A stretch of DNA of 64,000 nt from Geobacillus vulcani PSS1 (GTDB taxonomy: Bacteria; Bacillota; Bacilli; Bacillales; Anoxybacillaceae), in NCBI RefSeq assembly GCF_000733845.1, contig NZ_JPOI01000001.1:1217501-1281500 (forward strand), read 5' to 3'. The notes below the pieces were generated by a model. It worked only from the letters and a program-made list of their open reading frames with translations, was not told the DNA's origin and searched no databases. Below are positions 36,696 to 45,347 of this stretch, piece after piece; position 1 is the first letter of the stretch; each line of letters opens with the position of its first letter. Position numbers and translations under genes: made by a program.

Positions 36696-37439
36696 TTATT
36701 GTTCACCCGTGACCGTAACCGCCAACCCGTCCGCATCATAGGAAAGGGCAATCACAAGGCCGTCTTTGTGAAATGCGAGTGCAGGCGGGTAGCCTTGGCC
36801 AGAATCGGACTGTTCATACTGGTTTCCAAATAGCGTGATGAGCTGTTGTTTCAGATTGTTATAAATCGCTGTGAGCTGATCTTTTGTATACTCCTGGCCG
36901 GCATCGAACGAGTAGCCGTAGAAGGCAAGCTTTCCGTTCTCAAATCCATAGACGAGCAGCGTATGATATCCGAAAAGAGAAGTCGAATAGACCCAAGCTT
37001 GGCCGCCGTCTATATTTTCTTGTAGGATAAATTTTGCGGTTTCCAACTTCTTGACTTGAGAAGTGGACATGCCCAGTTTTACTCCTCGGAACAGCTGTTC
37101 CATTTTGACTTGATTGAGTTTTGCTTTGGACGGAGTTTCGTATTTTACCCGAGCATCGCGATCGACATAATATCCGCCTCCTAAACCTAACATGCCCGGT
37201 TTAAACGTGTAAATGCGGTAGGTTCCGCCGGTTTTTAACGTTCTGACGTAGACTTTCTTCTCGCCTTGCAACTTATAAAGCTCTGTGTCTTTTAAAATGG
37301 TTAATTTGCCGATTTGTCCCTGTACTAATTCCATGCCATTCCACCAAACTTTTGCTTGCGCATCGTGGGCGTGAAACGGTGACAGAAGGATTCCGGCGCT
37401 TAGCGCCGAGACGGCTAGAAATTTTTTTGTAATGTTCAT
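36696..37439 (-). CDS. Secreted protein with N-terminal GQIG/YRVY domain
   Basis: A 247-residue exported protein. The signal peptide ends near DAQA (residue 29). Residues about 30-112 are the shared domain (VWWNGMELVQGQIGKLTI, TYRIYTF, LGLGGGYYVD, YETPSKAKLNQV). The rest (FRGVKLGMSTSQVKKL, then TLLVYGFENGKLAFYGYSFD) resembles SmpA/BamE-like or CAP-associated small beta domains that start with a GxxxGMS motif. No enzyme motif is visible. It is the only member of the family on this strand and has its own ribosome site (gaggag). Confidence 0.8.
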   Translation of the reverse strand: MNITKKFLAVSALSAGILLSPFHAHDAQAKVWWNGMELVQGQIGKLTILKDTELYKLQGEKKVYVRTLKTGGTYRIYTFKPGMLGLGGGYYVDRDARVKYETPSKAKLNQVKMEQLFRGVKLGMSTSQVKKLETAKFILQENIDGGQAWVYSTSLFGYHTLLVYGFENGKLAFYGYSFDAGQEYTKDQLTAIYNNLKQQLITLFGNQYEQSDSGQGYPPALAFHKDGLVIALSYDADGLAVTVTGEQ

Positions 37440-37661
37440 AAAATCTGCTCCTCTCTCATGAAAATGGAAGAATAATGATGATTTATTTTAACCTATATTT
37501 TGCCCCTTAGCCAAGTCCGGTGAGAAGCTTGTTTGACGAAATGTTGACCTTTGCGCCACCAAAGCCCCCTCTTTTTCTTCGAAATCATTCTTTTTTCTCT
37601 TTTCTTTTGACGGAAAGACATCTATGATGAAAGAAAAAGAGAAAGGAAGGAGCGGGCGGAA

Positions 37662-38894
37662 GTGAGGAAATGGGTGCAGGCCGTGGCAATTGGAATGCTG
37701 TTGGCGGCGGTCGGATGGCTTTGGATGCCGAGTTCATCCATGGTCAAGGCGGGGGGATGCGGAGAACGTGTCGGCACGGAAAAAGTGTGGTGGGACGGTG
37801 CTGAACTGAAGCCCGGGCAAATCGGCCGGGTGACGGTGGTGGCGCCGACAGAGCTATGGTTGTCGAACAAAGCAGTGAAGACGCTGCCAAACGGTGGGGT
37901 GTACCGCGTGTACGCGTTGCGCGGCGGGGATTTCGATGTCGGCGGAGGATATGTGATTAAGAACGATGCCCGCGTCCGCTATGAAACGCCGTCAAGAGAG
38001 AAGTTGGCCGCTGCTTTATGCGTGCAGCAGGCGAAAACAAGCATGGCCGATGTCACGATGAACGGGGTGGCGATCGGCGACCCGCGCGCCAAGGTCGAAG
38101 CGATGTACGGCAAGGCGAAGCGGAAGACGAAAAACGCCTACGGCCTATATTGGGAGGCGTATGATCAGGGCGGTTACAAAAACTTTTTGATGGTGAGCTA
38201 TGACCGTGATCGGGTGGCGGCGATGTACACGAACCAACCGATTGTCCAAACGAAAAAAGGAACGGGCATCGGAACGGCGAAAACGGTGGTGGAAGCGCGT
38301 TACGGCCAAGCGCTTGCGGTGATTCAAAAAAAGGATGGTTTTTACAGCATCCAAAATGATGAGTACGATACGTATTTTGTCGATGGCCGCTATGTCACGT
38401 TCTTTTATGACCGGTATAACAACAATCGGGTCGATGGCGTGCTGGTGGTGAATCGCGCACTGGAAGATAAAAAACCTGGATTTTATGGAATGCCGACGGA
38501 GGAGCTGCGCACAGCCTATGAATATCAAATTTTTGATCTGGCGAATGCAGCGCGCCGCTTGCACGGGCTTCCGGCGCTCGCGTGGGATGCGAAAGCGGCG
38601 GCGGTTGCCCGTGAACATAGCGAAGATATGGCGGTCCATCACTACTTCTCTCATACGAACTTGCAAGGATTGTCGCCGTTTGACCGCATGGAGCGCCATG
38701 GCATCGCTTATAGCGTGGCGGGAGAGAACATCGCCTACGGACAATACGATGCGATTTTTGTCCATGAAGCGTGGATGCACTCGCTCGGACATCGGCAAAA
38801 TCTTTTATATCCGAACTTTACCCGCCTCGGTGTCGGGGTGGCGTTCAATTCATTCCATCAACCCTACTATTCTCAAGAATTTTACGCCCCGTAA
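37662..38894 (+). CDS. Secreted CAP-domain protein with GQIG/YRVY domain
   Basis: A 410-residue exported protein with GTG start. After the signal peptide (to about residue 32) the shared domain covers about 42-125 (VWWDGAELKPGQIGRVTV, YRVYALRG, VGGGYVIKN, YETPSREKL). Residues about 135-270 are a CAP-associated N-terminal domain (VAIGDPRAKVEAMYGKAKR; YDTYFVDGRYVTFFYD). A SCP/CAP domain follows at about 285-410 with HYFSHTNLQG, GENIAYG and HSLGHRQNLLYPNFTRLGVG. It is like YkwD/YlbC of Bacillus with a domain added. CAP function in bacteria is unclear. Confidence 0.9.
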   Translation: MRKWVQAVAIGMLLAAVGWLWMPSSSMVKAGGCGERVGTEKVWWDGAELKPGQIGRVTVVAPTELWLSNKAVKTLPNGGVYRVYALRGGDFDVGGGYVIKNDARVRYETPSREKLAAALCVQQAKTSMADVTMNGVAIGDPRAKVEAMYGKAKRKTKNAYGLYWEAYDQGGYKNFLMVSYDRDRVAAMYTNQPIVQTKKGTGIGTAKTVVEARYGQALAVIQKKDGFYSIQNDEYDTYFVDGRYVTFFYDRYNNNRVDGVLVVNRALEDKKPGFYGMPTEELRTAYEYQIFDLANAARRLHGLPALAWDAKAAAVAREHSEDMAVHHYFSHTNLQGLSPFDRMERHGIAYSVAGENIAYGQYDAIFVHEAWMHSLGHRQNLLYPNFTRLGVGVAFNSFHQPYYSQEFYAP

Positions 38895-38920
38895 TGGCGC
38901 GGTTTGGCATCTCTAGAGAA

Positions 38921-38949
38921 CGTTCCGGCGCCGCCGGGCGTTTTTTTTT
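38921..38949 (+). terminator. Terminator after the CAP-protein gene
   Basis: A GC-rich hairpin (CGTTCCGGC / GCCGGGCG) is followed directly by nine T residues. Confidence 0.85.
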
Positions 38950-39046
38950 GCAAAACAAATGGGAAATAATGCCCCTTTTTGTAGAAGTTTGTCGTATAAT
39001 AGAATCGATTGCAACAAAATGATAGAAAGAGAGGAAAAGGGAACCA

Positions 39047-41005
39047 GTGAGAAAAGTGAAGAACATCATCCGCAGCGGGGTCGGGGCGGTGTTGGCGGCA
39101 TGGACGGCGCTGCAAGCGACAGAAGTGGATGCCGCGGCGAATGTCGTCTACTGGGAAGGTATGCGCCTTTTGCAGGGGCAAATTGGAAAATTGGAGATCG
39201 TGAAACCGATTAATCTATGGAAACGAGAAAATGAGGCGTTGACGTTTGTTCGTGTGCTGCAGCCTGGAGAACAGTATCGGGTGTATTCGTACGATGAGGC
39301 GTTTGGCGGCCAGTACGGGGTTGGCGGTGGATATTACGTCACCAACATCAAAGGGCATGTCTTGTATAAAACGCCGTCGAAGGAGAAGCTCAAGCTTGTC
39401 AATCCGGGGCGGTACGGAGCGAAACAATTGGCTGTGGGCACAGTGGTGAAGGAGGCGTTGGCGCGCGTGGCGCCAGGGGTAGAAAAAGAAGAAATGGAAA
39501 TTGTCGGCGTGCGCGGCAAGCAACACGTATACAAGCTTGACATCGATGCGTCGAATGAGAAGTTGGCCATCGAGACGGCGCTGTCCAATGATCAAGTGCT
39601 TGGCATTGAACCGGTGCTTCAGCAGGCCAAGCGCTATGATGGCCGCGACGGAATCGTGTTAGCGGCAGTGAATGGGGATTATTTCAAAGAGGACGGGTCA
39701 CCGACCGATTTGATGGTGCACCGCGGGGAAATCGTGATGACGAATACGACGCCGGCGGCGGAACGGACGATTTTTGGCATCAGCGCTGATGGGAAGCCGA
39801 TGATCGGCAATCCGGATGTCCAGATTCGAGTTCAAATGGGACAAGGAAGCCCTTATCCCATTGACGGCATCAATAAACCGCGGCGTGCTCATCAGTTGAT
39901 TTTGTATACCCCGTATTTCGCTGCCTCCACGAAAACGAACGCTCTTGGGACGGAAGTCGTGTTGACGAACGTCCAAGGGGTGTTGAATGGGAATGGAACG
40001 GTCACTGCAACGGTGAAGAAGGTGGCTGTGAGTCAAGGAGATGAGCCGCTTCAGCCTGGGGAATTGGTGTTGTCGGGCCACGGACGGGCGAGCGACTATT
40101 TGCGGCAAGCGAAAGAGGGGGATACGGTGCAAATTTCCCTTCAGTATGACCAACCCGAATGGAGCGGGGTGAAAGAAGCGCTTGGCGGTCGATATCGATT
40201 GGTGGCAGGAGGACAAGTGCAGTCGTTTGCGATCGCCGGTGCTCATCCTCGCACCGCTGTCGGCATTGATCGGGATGGAAATGTCATGCTCGTTGTTGTC
40301 GATGGTCGTCAGCCTGCCCATAGTCAAGGCATGACTTTGAACGAGATGGCCAAGTTGATGGGTGAGCTTGGCGCAGTCGATGCGATGACGCTTGATGGCG
40401 GCGGATCTTCGACATTGGTCGTCCGTCAGCCAAACGGGCAGCTCAAAGTCGAAAACAAACCGTCTGATGGGTTCCCGCGGCCGGTGGCCAATGCGCTTCT
40501 TGTGGTGTACAAAGAGACGCAGGAGAACGGGGACAGCGAAGAAGTGCTTGATGATTTTGAAACGGAGTCGAAGTGGAAGGCAGCAGGCGTTAACGCTGTG
40601 GGGGCGGCGGTTGAGCGGACGATGGAGAAGGCGAAAGACGGAACGAAGGCGTTGAAAATTTCATACGATTTCCGCGGGATGCTGGGAACATCCGGCGTCT
40701 ATGCTAGTCGGGAGGAAGCGATTTGGATTTCGAAACGGCCGCAAGCGATTGGCATGTGGGTGTATGGAGACGGAAGCGGCCATTGGCTGCGCGCCCAGCT
40801 GCAGGATGGAAGCGGACGGCGCTTTTGGATCGATTTTGCCCGTCATGTTGATTGGGTGGGGTGGAAATACGTGCAGGCCGCTGTGCCTAGCGATGTTGCG
40901 CTTCCGCTCATGTTGGAGACGCCGGTGCGCTATATGGAAACAGACGCAGGGCGGAAAAACGCCGGGGTGATTTACATCGACGGCCTTCGCGCCATTTTCC
41001 GCTGA
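39047..41005 (+). CDS. Secreted phosphodiester glycosidase (NAGPA-type) with GQIG/YRVY domain
   Basis: A 652-residue exported protein with GTG start. Signal peptide to about 32; shared domain at about 33-120 (VYWEGMRLLQGQIGKL, YRVYSYDEAF, GVGGGYYVTN, YKTPSKEKLKLV), most like that of the nucleotidase. Residues about 160-490 are a NAGPA/phosphodiester glycosidase domain: AVNGDYFKEDG, HPRTAVGIDRDGNVMLVVVD and DAMTLDGGGSSTLV. The mammalian enzyme removes GlcNAc from phosphodiesters. A C-terminal beta domain (about 500-652) may bind sugar. The substrate could be a phosphodiester in wall polymers; this is a guess. Confidence 0.9.
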   Translation: MRKVKNIIRSGVGAVLAAWTALQATEVDAAANVVYWEGMRLLQGQIGKLEIVKPINLWKRENEALTFVRVLQPGEQYRVYSYDEAFGGQYGVGGGYYVTNIKGHVLYKTPSKEKLKLVNPGRYGAKQLAVGTVVKEALARVAPGVEKEEMEIVGVRGKQHVYKLDIDASNEKLAIETALSNDQVLGIEPVLQQAKRYDGRDGIVLAAVNGDYFKEDGSPTDLMVHRGEIVMTNTTPAAERTIFGISADGKPMIGNPDVQIRVQMGQGSPYPIDGINKPRRAHQLILYTPYFAASTKTNALGTEVVLTNVQGVLNGNGTVTATVKKVAVSQGDEPLQPGELVLSGHGRASDYLRQAKEGDTVQISLQYDQPEWSGVKEALGGRYRLVAGGQVQSFAIAGAHPRTAVGIDRDGNVMLVVVDGRQPAHSQGMTLNEMAKLMGELGAVDAMTLDGGGSSTLVVRQPNGQLKVENKPSDGFPRPVANALLVVYKETQENGDSEEVLDDFETESKWKAAGVNAVGAAVERTMEKAKDGTKALKISYDFRGMLGTSGVYASREEAIWISKRPQAIGMWVYGDGSGHWLRAQLQDGSGRRFWIDFARHVDWVGWKYVQAAVPSDVALPLMLETPVRYMETDAGRKNAGVIYIDGLRAIFR

Positions 41006-41172
41006 TGTGCTCGCCTCCCGTGCTTGCCTGGAAAGATGGCGAATGAACAAGGGATGTTGCTCGCCGATAAGGATTCCTATATAGACTTCCATGACGGAAA
41101 AATTTCGTCACCAACGGAAGGATGAAAATCCCCCTCTATATTTTGCACATTTTCGAATTCGGGTATTTTCAG
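41006..41172. other. Intergenic stretch
   Basis: 41091-41140 resembles the repeat at 14046-14102 (ACGGAAAA, then GGATGAAAATCCCCC). No gene is visible. Confidence 0.45.
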
Positions 41173-41338
41173 GATGCAACGAAGACGTGGAACAGATCCT
41201 TGACGGAAAAGCGGTTGGTCCATGTTCGACTGTCGAAGCAAGCCTGTGGCTTGCTTCCATCACACCAAGGCGTGACGGAAGACCGAACCACCGCCTGCTT
41301 CACAGACCCATCGATGGGTCTGGAAGCGGCGTGGTTCG
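41173..41338 (+). repeat. Dispersed hairpin repeat, copy 1
   Basis: It aligns with 62125-62269 along nearly its whole length, apart from about 20 extra bases here that form a small GCAAGC/GCTTGC hairpin. The 3' part (about 41283-41338) folds into a long imperfect hairpin whose tip is CAGACCCA-tcga-TGGGTCTG and whose base is CGAACCAC/GTGGTTCG. Both copies lie after the last gene of a unit and in the same orientation. Confidence 0.8.
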
Positions 41339-41505
41339 TTCTATATACAGTATACTCTATATTATGTAAAAAATGTAAATTATAGAACTTCAAATGGCAT
41401 CTATATAAATCGGGCCATCCTTGCATGCTGTTCTTCTGGGCATTTGCATTTCTCTGAAAAGTATTGTATATATGTGGATAGGCAAACCGCAAGGGAGGCA
41501 AAAGC

Positions 41506-41907
41506 TTGACGATGGACGAACAAACGTTGTTGGAGCAGTTGCGGAAAAACCCGCCGAAGCTGGTCGGAGGATATAAAAAACAAGGATGGGCGATCAAGGT
41601 GTTGGAGAGAATCGCCAATCCGGATGTGGAAGAGGAAGGAGGCGGCCGGGTGACAGCCAAAGCCGTGTTGCAAGCGCAAGACGGCACGTATTATCCGGCT
41701 TTTTTAACCATTGACCTCCATCAACAAGGGAGAGTTGTTGGCGTCTATTTCATCGCCGAAAACAAGGAACAGTTCGATTTGATTCCGTTCGAATGGGCGA
41801 AAGAGTTTCTTGGAAAGCCAGAGCAGGCCATCATTCCGTTTCGCTACCGGACGCTAAGCAAAATCGACGGGGATCAGCAGCAAACGAACTGGCCGCACTT
41901 TAGTTGA
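41506..41907 (+). CDS. Small protein of unknown function
   Basis: A 133-residue protein without signal peptide or membrane helix. I do not recognise a family. It has a mixed alpha/beta pattern (GYKKQGWAIKVLERI, YYPAFLTIDLHQQGRVVGVYFI, PEQAIIPFRY). The TTG start at 41506 is chosen because aagggagg lies 7 bases upstream; ATG 41512 is two codons later. A good terminator follows, so it seems a single-gene unit. It appears cytosolic, unlike its neighbours. Confidence 0.7.
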   Translation: MTMDEQTLLEQLRKNPPKLVGGYKKQGWAIKVLERIANPDVEEEGGGRVTAKAVLQAQDGTYYPAFLTIDLHQQGRVVGVYFIAENKEQFDLIPFEWAKEFLGKPEQAIIPFRYRTLSKIDGDQQQTNWPHFS

Positions 41908-41909
41908 TC

Positions 41910-41962
41910 AAGGCTGACTCTGACAGTCAATGGAAAGGTGACTGAAGAGTCAGCCTTATTTA
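41910..41962 (+). terminator. Terminator of the 41506 gene
   Basis: AAGGCTGACTCT (41910-41921) pairs with AGAGTCAGCCTT (41946-41957), followed by ATTTAT. Confidence 0.75.
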
Positions 41963-42073
41963 TGCTTGGAAGGGCTTACGTTGGATTTTTTTTCAGGGCA
42001 TATTTTCATTTTGCCTCTTTTCCAGTAAAATTGAAATACATGTTTTATATTTTTGTAGATAGCAGGTGAAAGC

Positions 42074-42814
42074 GTGAGGAGAAAACGGAGAAAAGCATTT
42101 TCCATCATCGGATGGCTGGCGGTGTTTTGGCTATCTTTTTCACTGTTGGCCGTTCAGACGGAAGCGGCTCCATTCCCGAATGTGGAGCGGCTTGAGCAGC
42201 ATGCCGCCCAGCTTGAGCGGGCGATGAAAGCCAATCAATGGTCCAAGCCGTACCGTCTCTTCAACCAAGTCAAAAGCGATTATCAGGCGGCAAAAAAAGA
42301 AGTGGCGCGCGTGCGTCCGCAAACGGCAAGGGCGCAGTTGGAAAAACGGATCGCTGCCGGAGAACAGACAATCAAAAAGGCTTCTGCCTATATCAGCGCT
42401 GTCGAAAGCGGGGAGCGATTGCGCGCCTTGACGGCCAACGTCGACCGGGCGCTGCGGACGGGGGATGTGGATGTCGTGTATGATTCCTATGCCCTGTTGC
42501 AATACCAAATTCGCAAAACGGCGATTCTCATCGGCCGTGTTCCGGGAGCGGCGCTGCGCGAAAAGATGGAAGGATGGTTTCAACGCCCGGCTTTGGCTGT
42601 TCAGCAGCGTGCGTATGATCCCATCAATATTATGAAAGCCATGGACAAGCTGCTTGATGCGTATGATGAAGGGGATATCGCGCGGGCGGAGCGGCTGCTG
42701 TCGCTTTGCGACCGATGGCTGCCAAACGTGGTGGATGCGGCGACGCGCAAGCAGCTGGCGGTGTATATCGATGATTTTAAAGCGCCGGTTGTCTTAGATG
42801 TCGATATCGAGTAA
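42074..42814 (+). CDS. Secreted stand-alone SbsC-type (S-layer N-terminal-like) helical domain
   Basis: A 246-residue exported protein with GTG start and a signal peptide ending near TEAA (residue 32). The mature part is all-helical and I can align it by eye to the wall-binding domain of the S-layer protein at 1606. LLQYQIRKTAILIGRVPGA matches KISYELKTRTVILDRVYGQ, and AYDPINIMKAMDKLLDAYDE matches VYDITVSMKAREAQDAVKAG, each at the same place in the fold. It has no Ig-like lattice domains. It could bind the same SCWP. It lies 31 bases before the CtpA gene, so the two probably form an operon. Confidence 0.8.
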   Translation: MRRKRRKAFSIIGWLAVFWLSFSLLAVQTEAAPFPNVERLEQHAAQLERAMKANQWSKPYRLFNQVKSDYQAAKKEVARVRPQTARAQLEKRIAAGEQTIKKASAYISAVESGERLRALTANVDRALRTGDVDVVYDSYALLQYQIRKTAILIGRVPGAALREKMEGWFQRPALAVQQRAYDPINIMKAMDKLLDAYDEGDIARAERLLSLCDRWLPNVVDAATRKQLAVYIDDFKAPVVLDVDIE

Positions 42815-42845
42815 ACGAGCGCATCTCGGGAGAGGAGAGACGAAT

Positions 42846-44243
42846 ATGACGGTGATGCAACGATGGGCGGCGGCTCTTCTGTTGTTTGCGGCTCCATTTT
42901 TGGCTTGGAGCCCACCGGCGGAGGCGGCGACGGCGTCAACGAAGGTGCTCGAAGAAGTGCGGGAGTTGGTTCGTCAGTATTATGTTGAACCCGTAAGCGA
43001 TCGAGTGCTGAAAGCCAGCACCCCGCAAGATATTGTCAAACAGCTTGACCCGTATTCTGCCTATATGACAAAACAAGAATACGAGGAATTTTTGAAGTGG
43101 ATTGACATGGAGTCTGTCGGCATCGGCGTGATGGTTGAGGAAGATGAGGACGGCGTCCACATCCTGTCTGTCTTGGACAATGGACCAGCCGCCCGCGCCG
43201 GGCTGCAGCCGGGCGATGTGATTCGGGCGGTTGACGGGCAGCCGGTAACAAATGAGACTATGGAAAAAGTATTGAGCTTGATCGCAGGGGAAGAAGGAAC
43301 GACGGTGGCCGTAACCGTTTGGCGGCCGTCGACCGAGGAAACCGTCAGTGTCACCATCAAGCGGGAAAAAATCGACTGGCCGAACGTTGAGTTCAAACGG
43401 CTGGCAGGGAATATCGGCTATATTCAGCTATATAGTTTTGATGAGACAGCTCCCAGTGAAATCGAACGCGCCATCCGCTCCTTAAGCGGAGTGAAAGGGT
43501 GGATTTTGGACCTTCGGGACAATCCGGGGGGATATGTCGAAACAGCGCAGCAAATCGCCGGCTTTTTCCCAAATGTGAAGCAAGCGTTTCAGTTGCGCGA
43601 CCGTTCGAATCGCCCAGAAGTGTATGCTGCTGTCAAACAGCCGGTGCAAATGACGGGTCCGATCCGGTTGCTTGTCAATGCGTCGAGCGCGAGCGCGTCG
43701 GAAATGTTGGCGGCGGCGGTGAAGGAGCAAAAGGCGGCCGTTTTGTACGGCCAGCGGACGTTTGGCAAAGGATCGATGCAGGAAATGTTTGAGCTGTCGG
43801 ACGGCAGCATGTTGAAGTTGACCGTCGCCCACTTTTTCTCGCCAAAAGGGACGCCGATTCATCATGTCGGGGTGAAGCCGGATGTGCCGACGGTCGTTGG
43901 GAAAGAGCTGTACGCCGCTCACCGCGATTTGCTGATTGGCCAGCTGAAAGGGTATCAGTCGCTCGGCAAGCTGCGCAATGCGCCGGTCGATAAGACGTTT
44001 GTCGTCCGCTTCTCTCGTCCGCTCGCCAATACCGCGGTAAGCGGAGTGAAATTGTATCAATTAGGCGGACAGGAAGCAGCGGTGACGGCGCAAATCCGTC
44101 GGGGGACGGAGCTGGTGATCAAACCGGCAGCGAAGCTGGCCAAAGGGCAGAGCTATTTATTGGTCATTCCGCCGGTGTTGAAAAGCAAAGACGGCGTGGC
44201 GATGAAAAAAGGTGCTTACATGGAGATTCAAACTACGAAATAA
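42846..44243 (+). CDS. Secreted C-terminal processing protease (S41, CtpA-like) with SbsA-type Ig domain
   Basis: A 465-residue exported protease. Signal peptide to about 28; PDZ domain at about 88-172 (GIGVMVEEDEDG, AGLQPGDVIRAVDGQPV); S41 protease core at about 175-370 with LRDNPGGYVETA, the Ser in NASSASASEML (about residue 283-285) and Lys308 in TFGKGSMQE. The last 90 residues are an Ig-like domain of the kind found in S-layer protein SbsA (VRFSRPLANTAVSGVKLYQL), unusual for the family. Its likely substrates are exported wall proteins. Confidence 0.92.
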   Translation: MTVMQRWAAALLLFAAPFLAWSPPAEAATASTKVLEEVRELVRQYYVEPVSDRVLKASTPQDIVKQLDPYSAYMTKQEYEEFLKWIDMESVGIGVMVEEDEDGVHILSVLDNGPAARAGLQPGDVIRAVDGQPVTNETMEKVLSLIAGEEGTTVAVTVWRPSTEETVSVTIKREKIDWPNVEFKRLAGNIGYIQLYSFDETAPSEIERAIRSLSGVKGWILDLRDNPGGYVETAQQIAGFFPNVKQAFQLRDRSNRPEVYAAVKQPVQMTGPIRLLVNASSASASEMLAAAVKEQKAAVLYGQRTFGKGSMQEMFELSDGSMLKLTVAHFFSPKGTPIHHVGVKPDVPTVVGKELYAAHRDLLIGQLKGYQSLGKLRNAPVDKTFVVRFSRPLANTAVSGVKLYQLGGQEAAVTAQIRRGTELVIKPAAKLAKGQSYLLVIPPVLKSKDGVAMKKGAYMEIQTTK

Positions 44244-44362
44244 GGCCCTCCCGTCGAGATGGGTTGGATAGCCGTCGTTCTTGATGATGCAACGTTCGGC
44301 TGTTGCGTCTAAGGCTCAGCGGACAACGGGAGCGCGGCCGTTTTGAACGGAACGGTGCAAAG

Positions 44363-44412
44363 AAAGCTGGCCTCCATCGGTCGTTTGGCGACCATGGGGG
44401 CCAGCTTTTTGC
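44363..44412. terminator. Bidirectional terminator between ctpA-like gene and slaP
   Basis: AAAGCTGGCC (44363-44372) pairs with GGCCAGCTTT (44399-44408), with T-rich tails on both strands, between two convergent genes. Confidence 0.8.
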
Positions 44413-44415
44413 CGG

Positions 44416-45309
44416 TTACTCCTCGCTTGATTGCGTTTCTTGCCTTTCGCTCTGTGCCGGGGAGGATGGGATCGTCACCTTCCAGGACGTCCAATCCGGT
44501 TCTGCTTTGCGCAGCAATTCCGGTGGGAAGAGGAACGTCCATGGTTTGCTGGTGTGGGCTTTCACTTCCAGATGGCAGGCAAACAATCCGCGGGCGACGA
44601 TGTCGCCAGCATGATCCCGCACTTCAAGCGGGATTTGTTCAAAACGGATCTGTTGGTCGCTGCCGTTGCGAATGAGCAGCGTGACGGCTAGCTTGCCGGA
44701 AGGCAACTGTTTCGCTTCAATGCCCATGAAGTTCACTTCCCCGCGAGCAGGAGGCGGAACCGAGTCAACAAGGGCTTGCAGCTGTTGGCGCTGCTCGGCC
44801 GACAGCGACTGTTCCCAGCTTTCCTCTAGCTCGAGCCGATGCCGCGGTGTCAATTCAAAGGCGATCTTCCATCCATCTGCAGGCAATTGATCGACGAGCT
44901 TGTCCTCGGCGGCGAACAAGAACCGCCACGGACGGGCTGTCATCGGCGGCAGTTCGCCGAAAGCGCTCATGTCAAACTCTTTGCGGGCGATCGCTGTGCC
45001 ATCCTCGCCAAGCAGCAACAGGCGAATTCGTTCAAAGCGGACCGGTTTCGGCAGCGTATTGCGCAAAATGGCGACAGCGACAAATCCATCATTGTATTCG
45101 ACCAGCTTGACGCCCGAAATGGAAATTTGGTTTGGCTGAAGCGACGGCAGCTGTTCGTGGTAAAAGCGATAGACGTACGTTTCTTCTGGAGACAGCTGCC
45201 AGTCCGGATGAAACGACAGCGTTGTTTTCGTTCCGACCTCCGGCTGTTCGACATGTTGTGCCGGCAGCTCGGCCTCCGGTTGCGTGCGTTGTTTTCTTCG
45301 AAAAATCAT
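44416..45309 (-). CDS. slaP: Accessory Sec system S-layer assembly protein
   Basis: A 297-residue protein without signal peptide, just downstream of secA2. It has two copies of the SLAP domain. Copy one (about 28-130) contains ISGVKLVEYNDGFVAVAILRN and MTARPWRFLF; copy two (about 155-280) contains MGIEAKQLPSGKLAVTLLIRN and HTSKPWTFLFPPE. In Bacillus anthracis SlaP works with SecA2 to export S-layer proteins. The mid-gene linker is Glu/Gln-rich. It was probably co-transcribed with secA2 (38-base gap). Confidence 0.92.
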   Translation of the reverse strand: MIFRRKQRTQPEAELPAQHVEQPEVGTKTTLSFHPDWQLSPEETYVYRFYHEQLPSLQPNQISISGVKLVEYNDGFVAVAILRNTLPKPVRFERIRLLLLGEDGTAIARKEFDMSAFGELPPMTARPWRFLFAAEDKLVDQLPADGWKIAFELTPRHRLELEESWEQSLSAEQRQQLQALVDSVPPPARGEVNFMGIEAKQLPSGKLAVTLLIRNGSDQQIRFEQIPLEVRDHAGDIVARGLFACHLEVKAHTSKPWTFLFPPELLRKAEPDWTSWKVTIPSSPAQSERQETQSSEE

Positions 45310-45347
45310 GGAACCCCTCCTTTACGGGGCGGCGTGCTGCGCCGCGG

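Noticed and set aside
455..44243. SLH-domain anchoring of the secreted proteins
   Set aside because: No SLH motif is visible in any secreted protein here, and no csaB-like gene is in the window.
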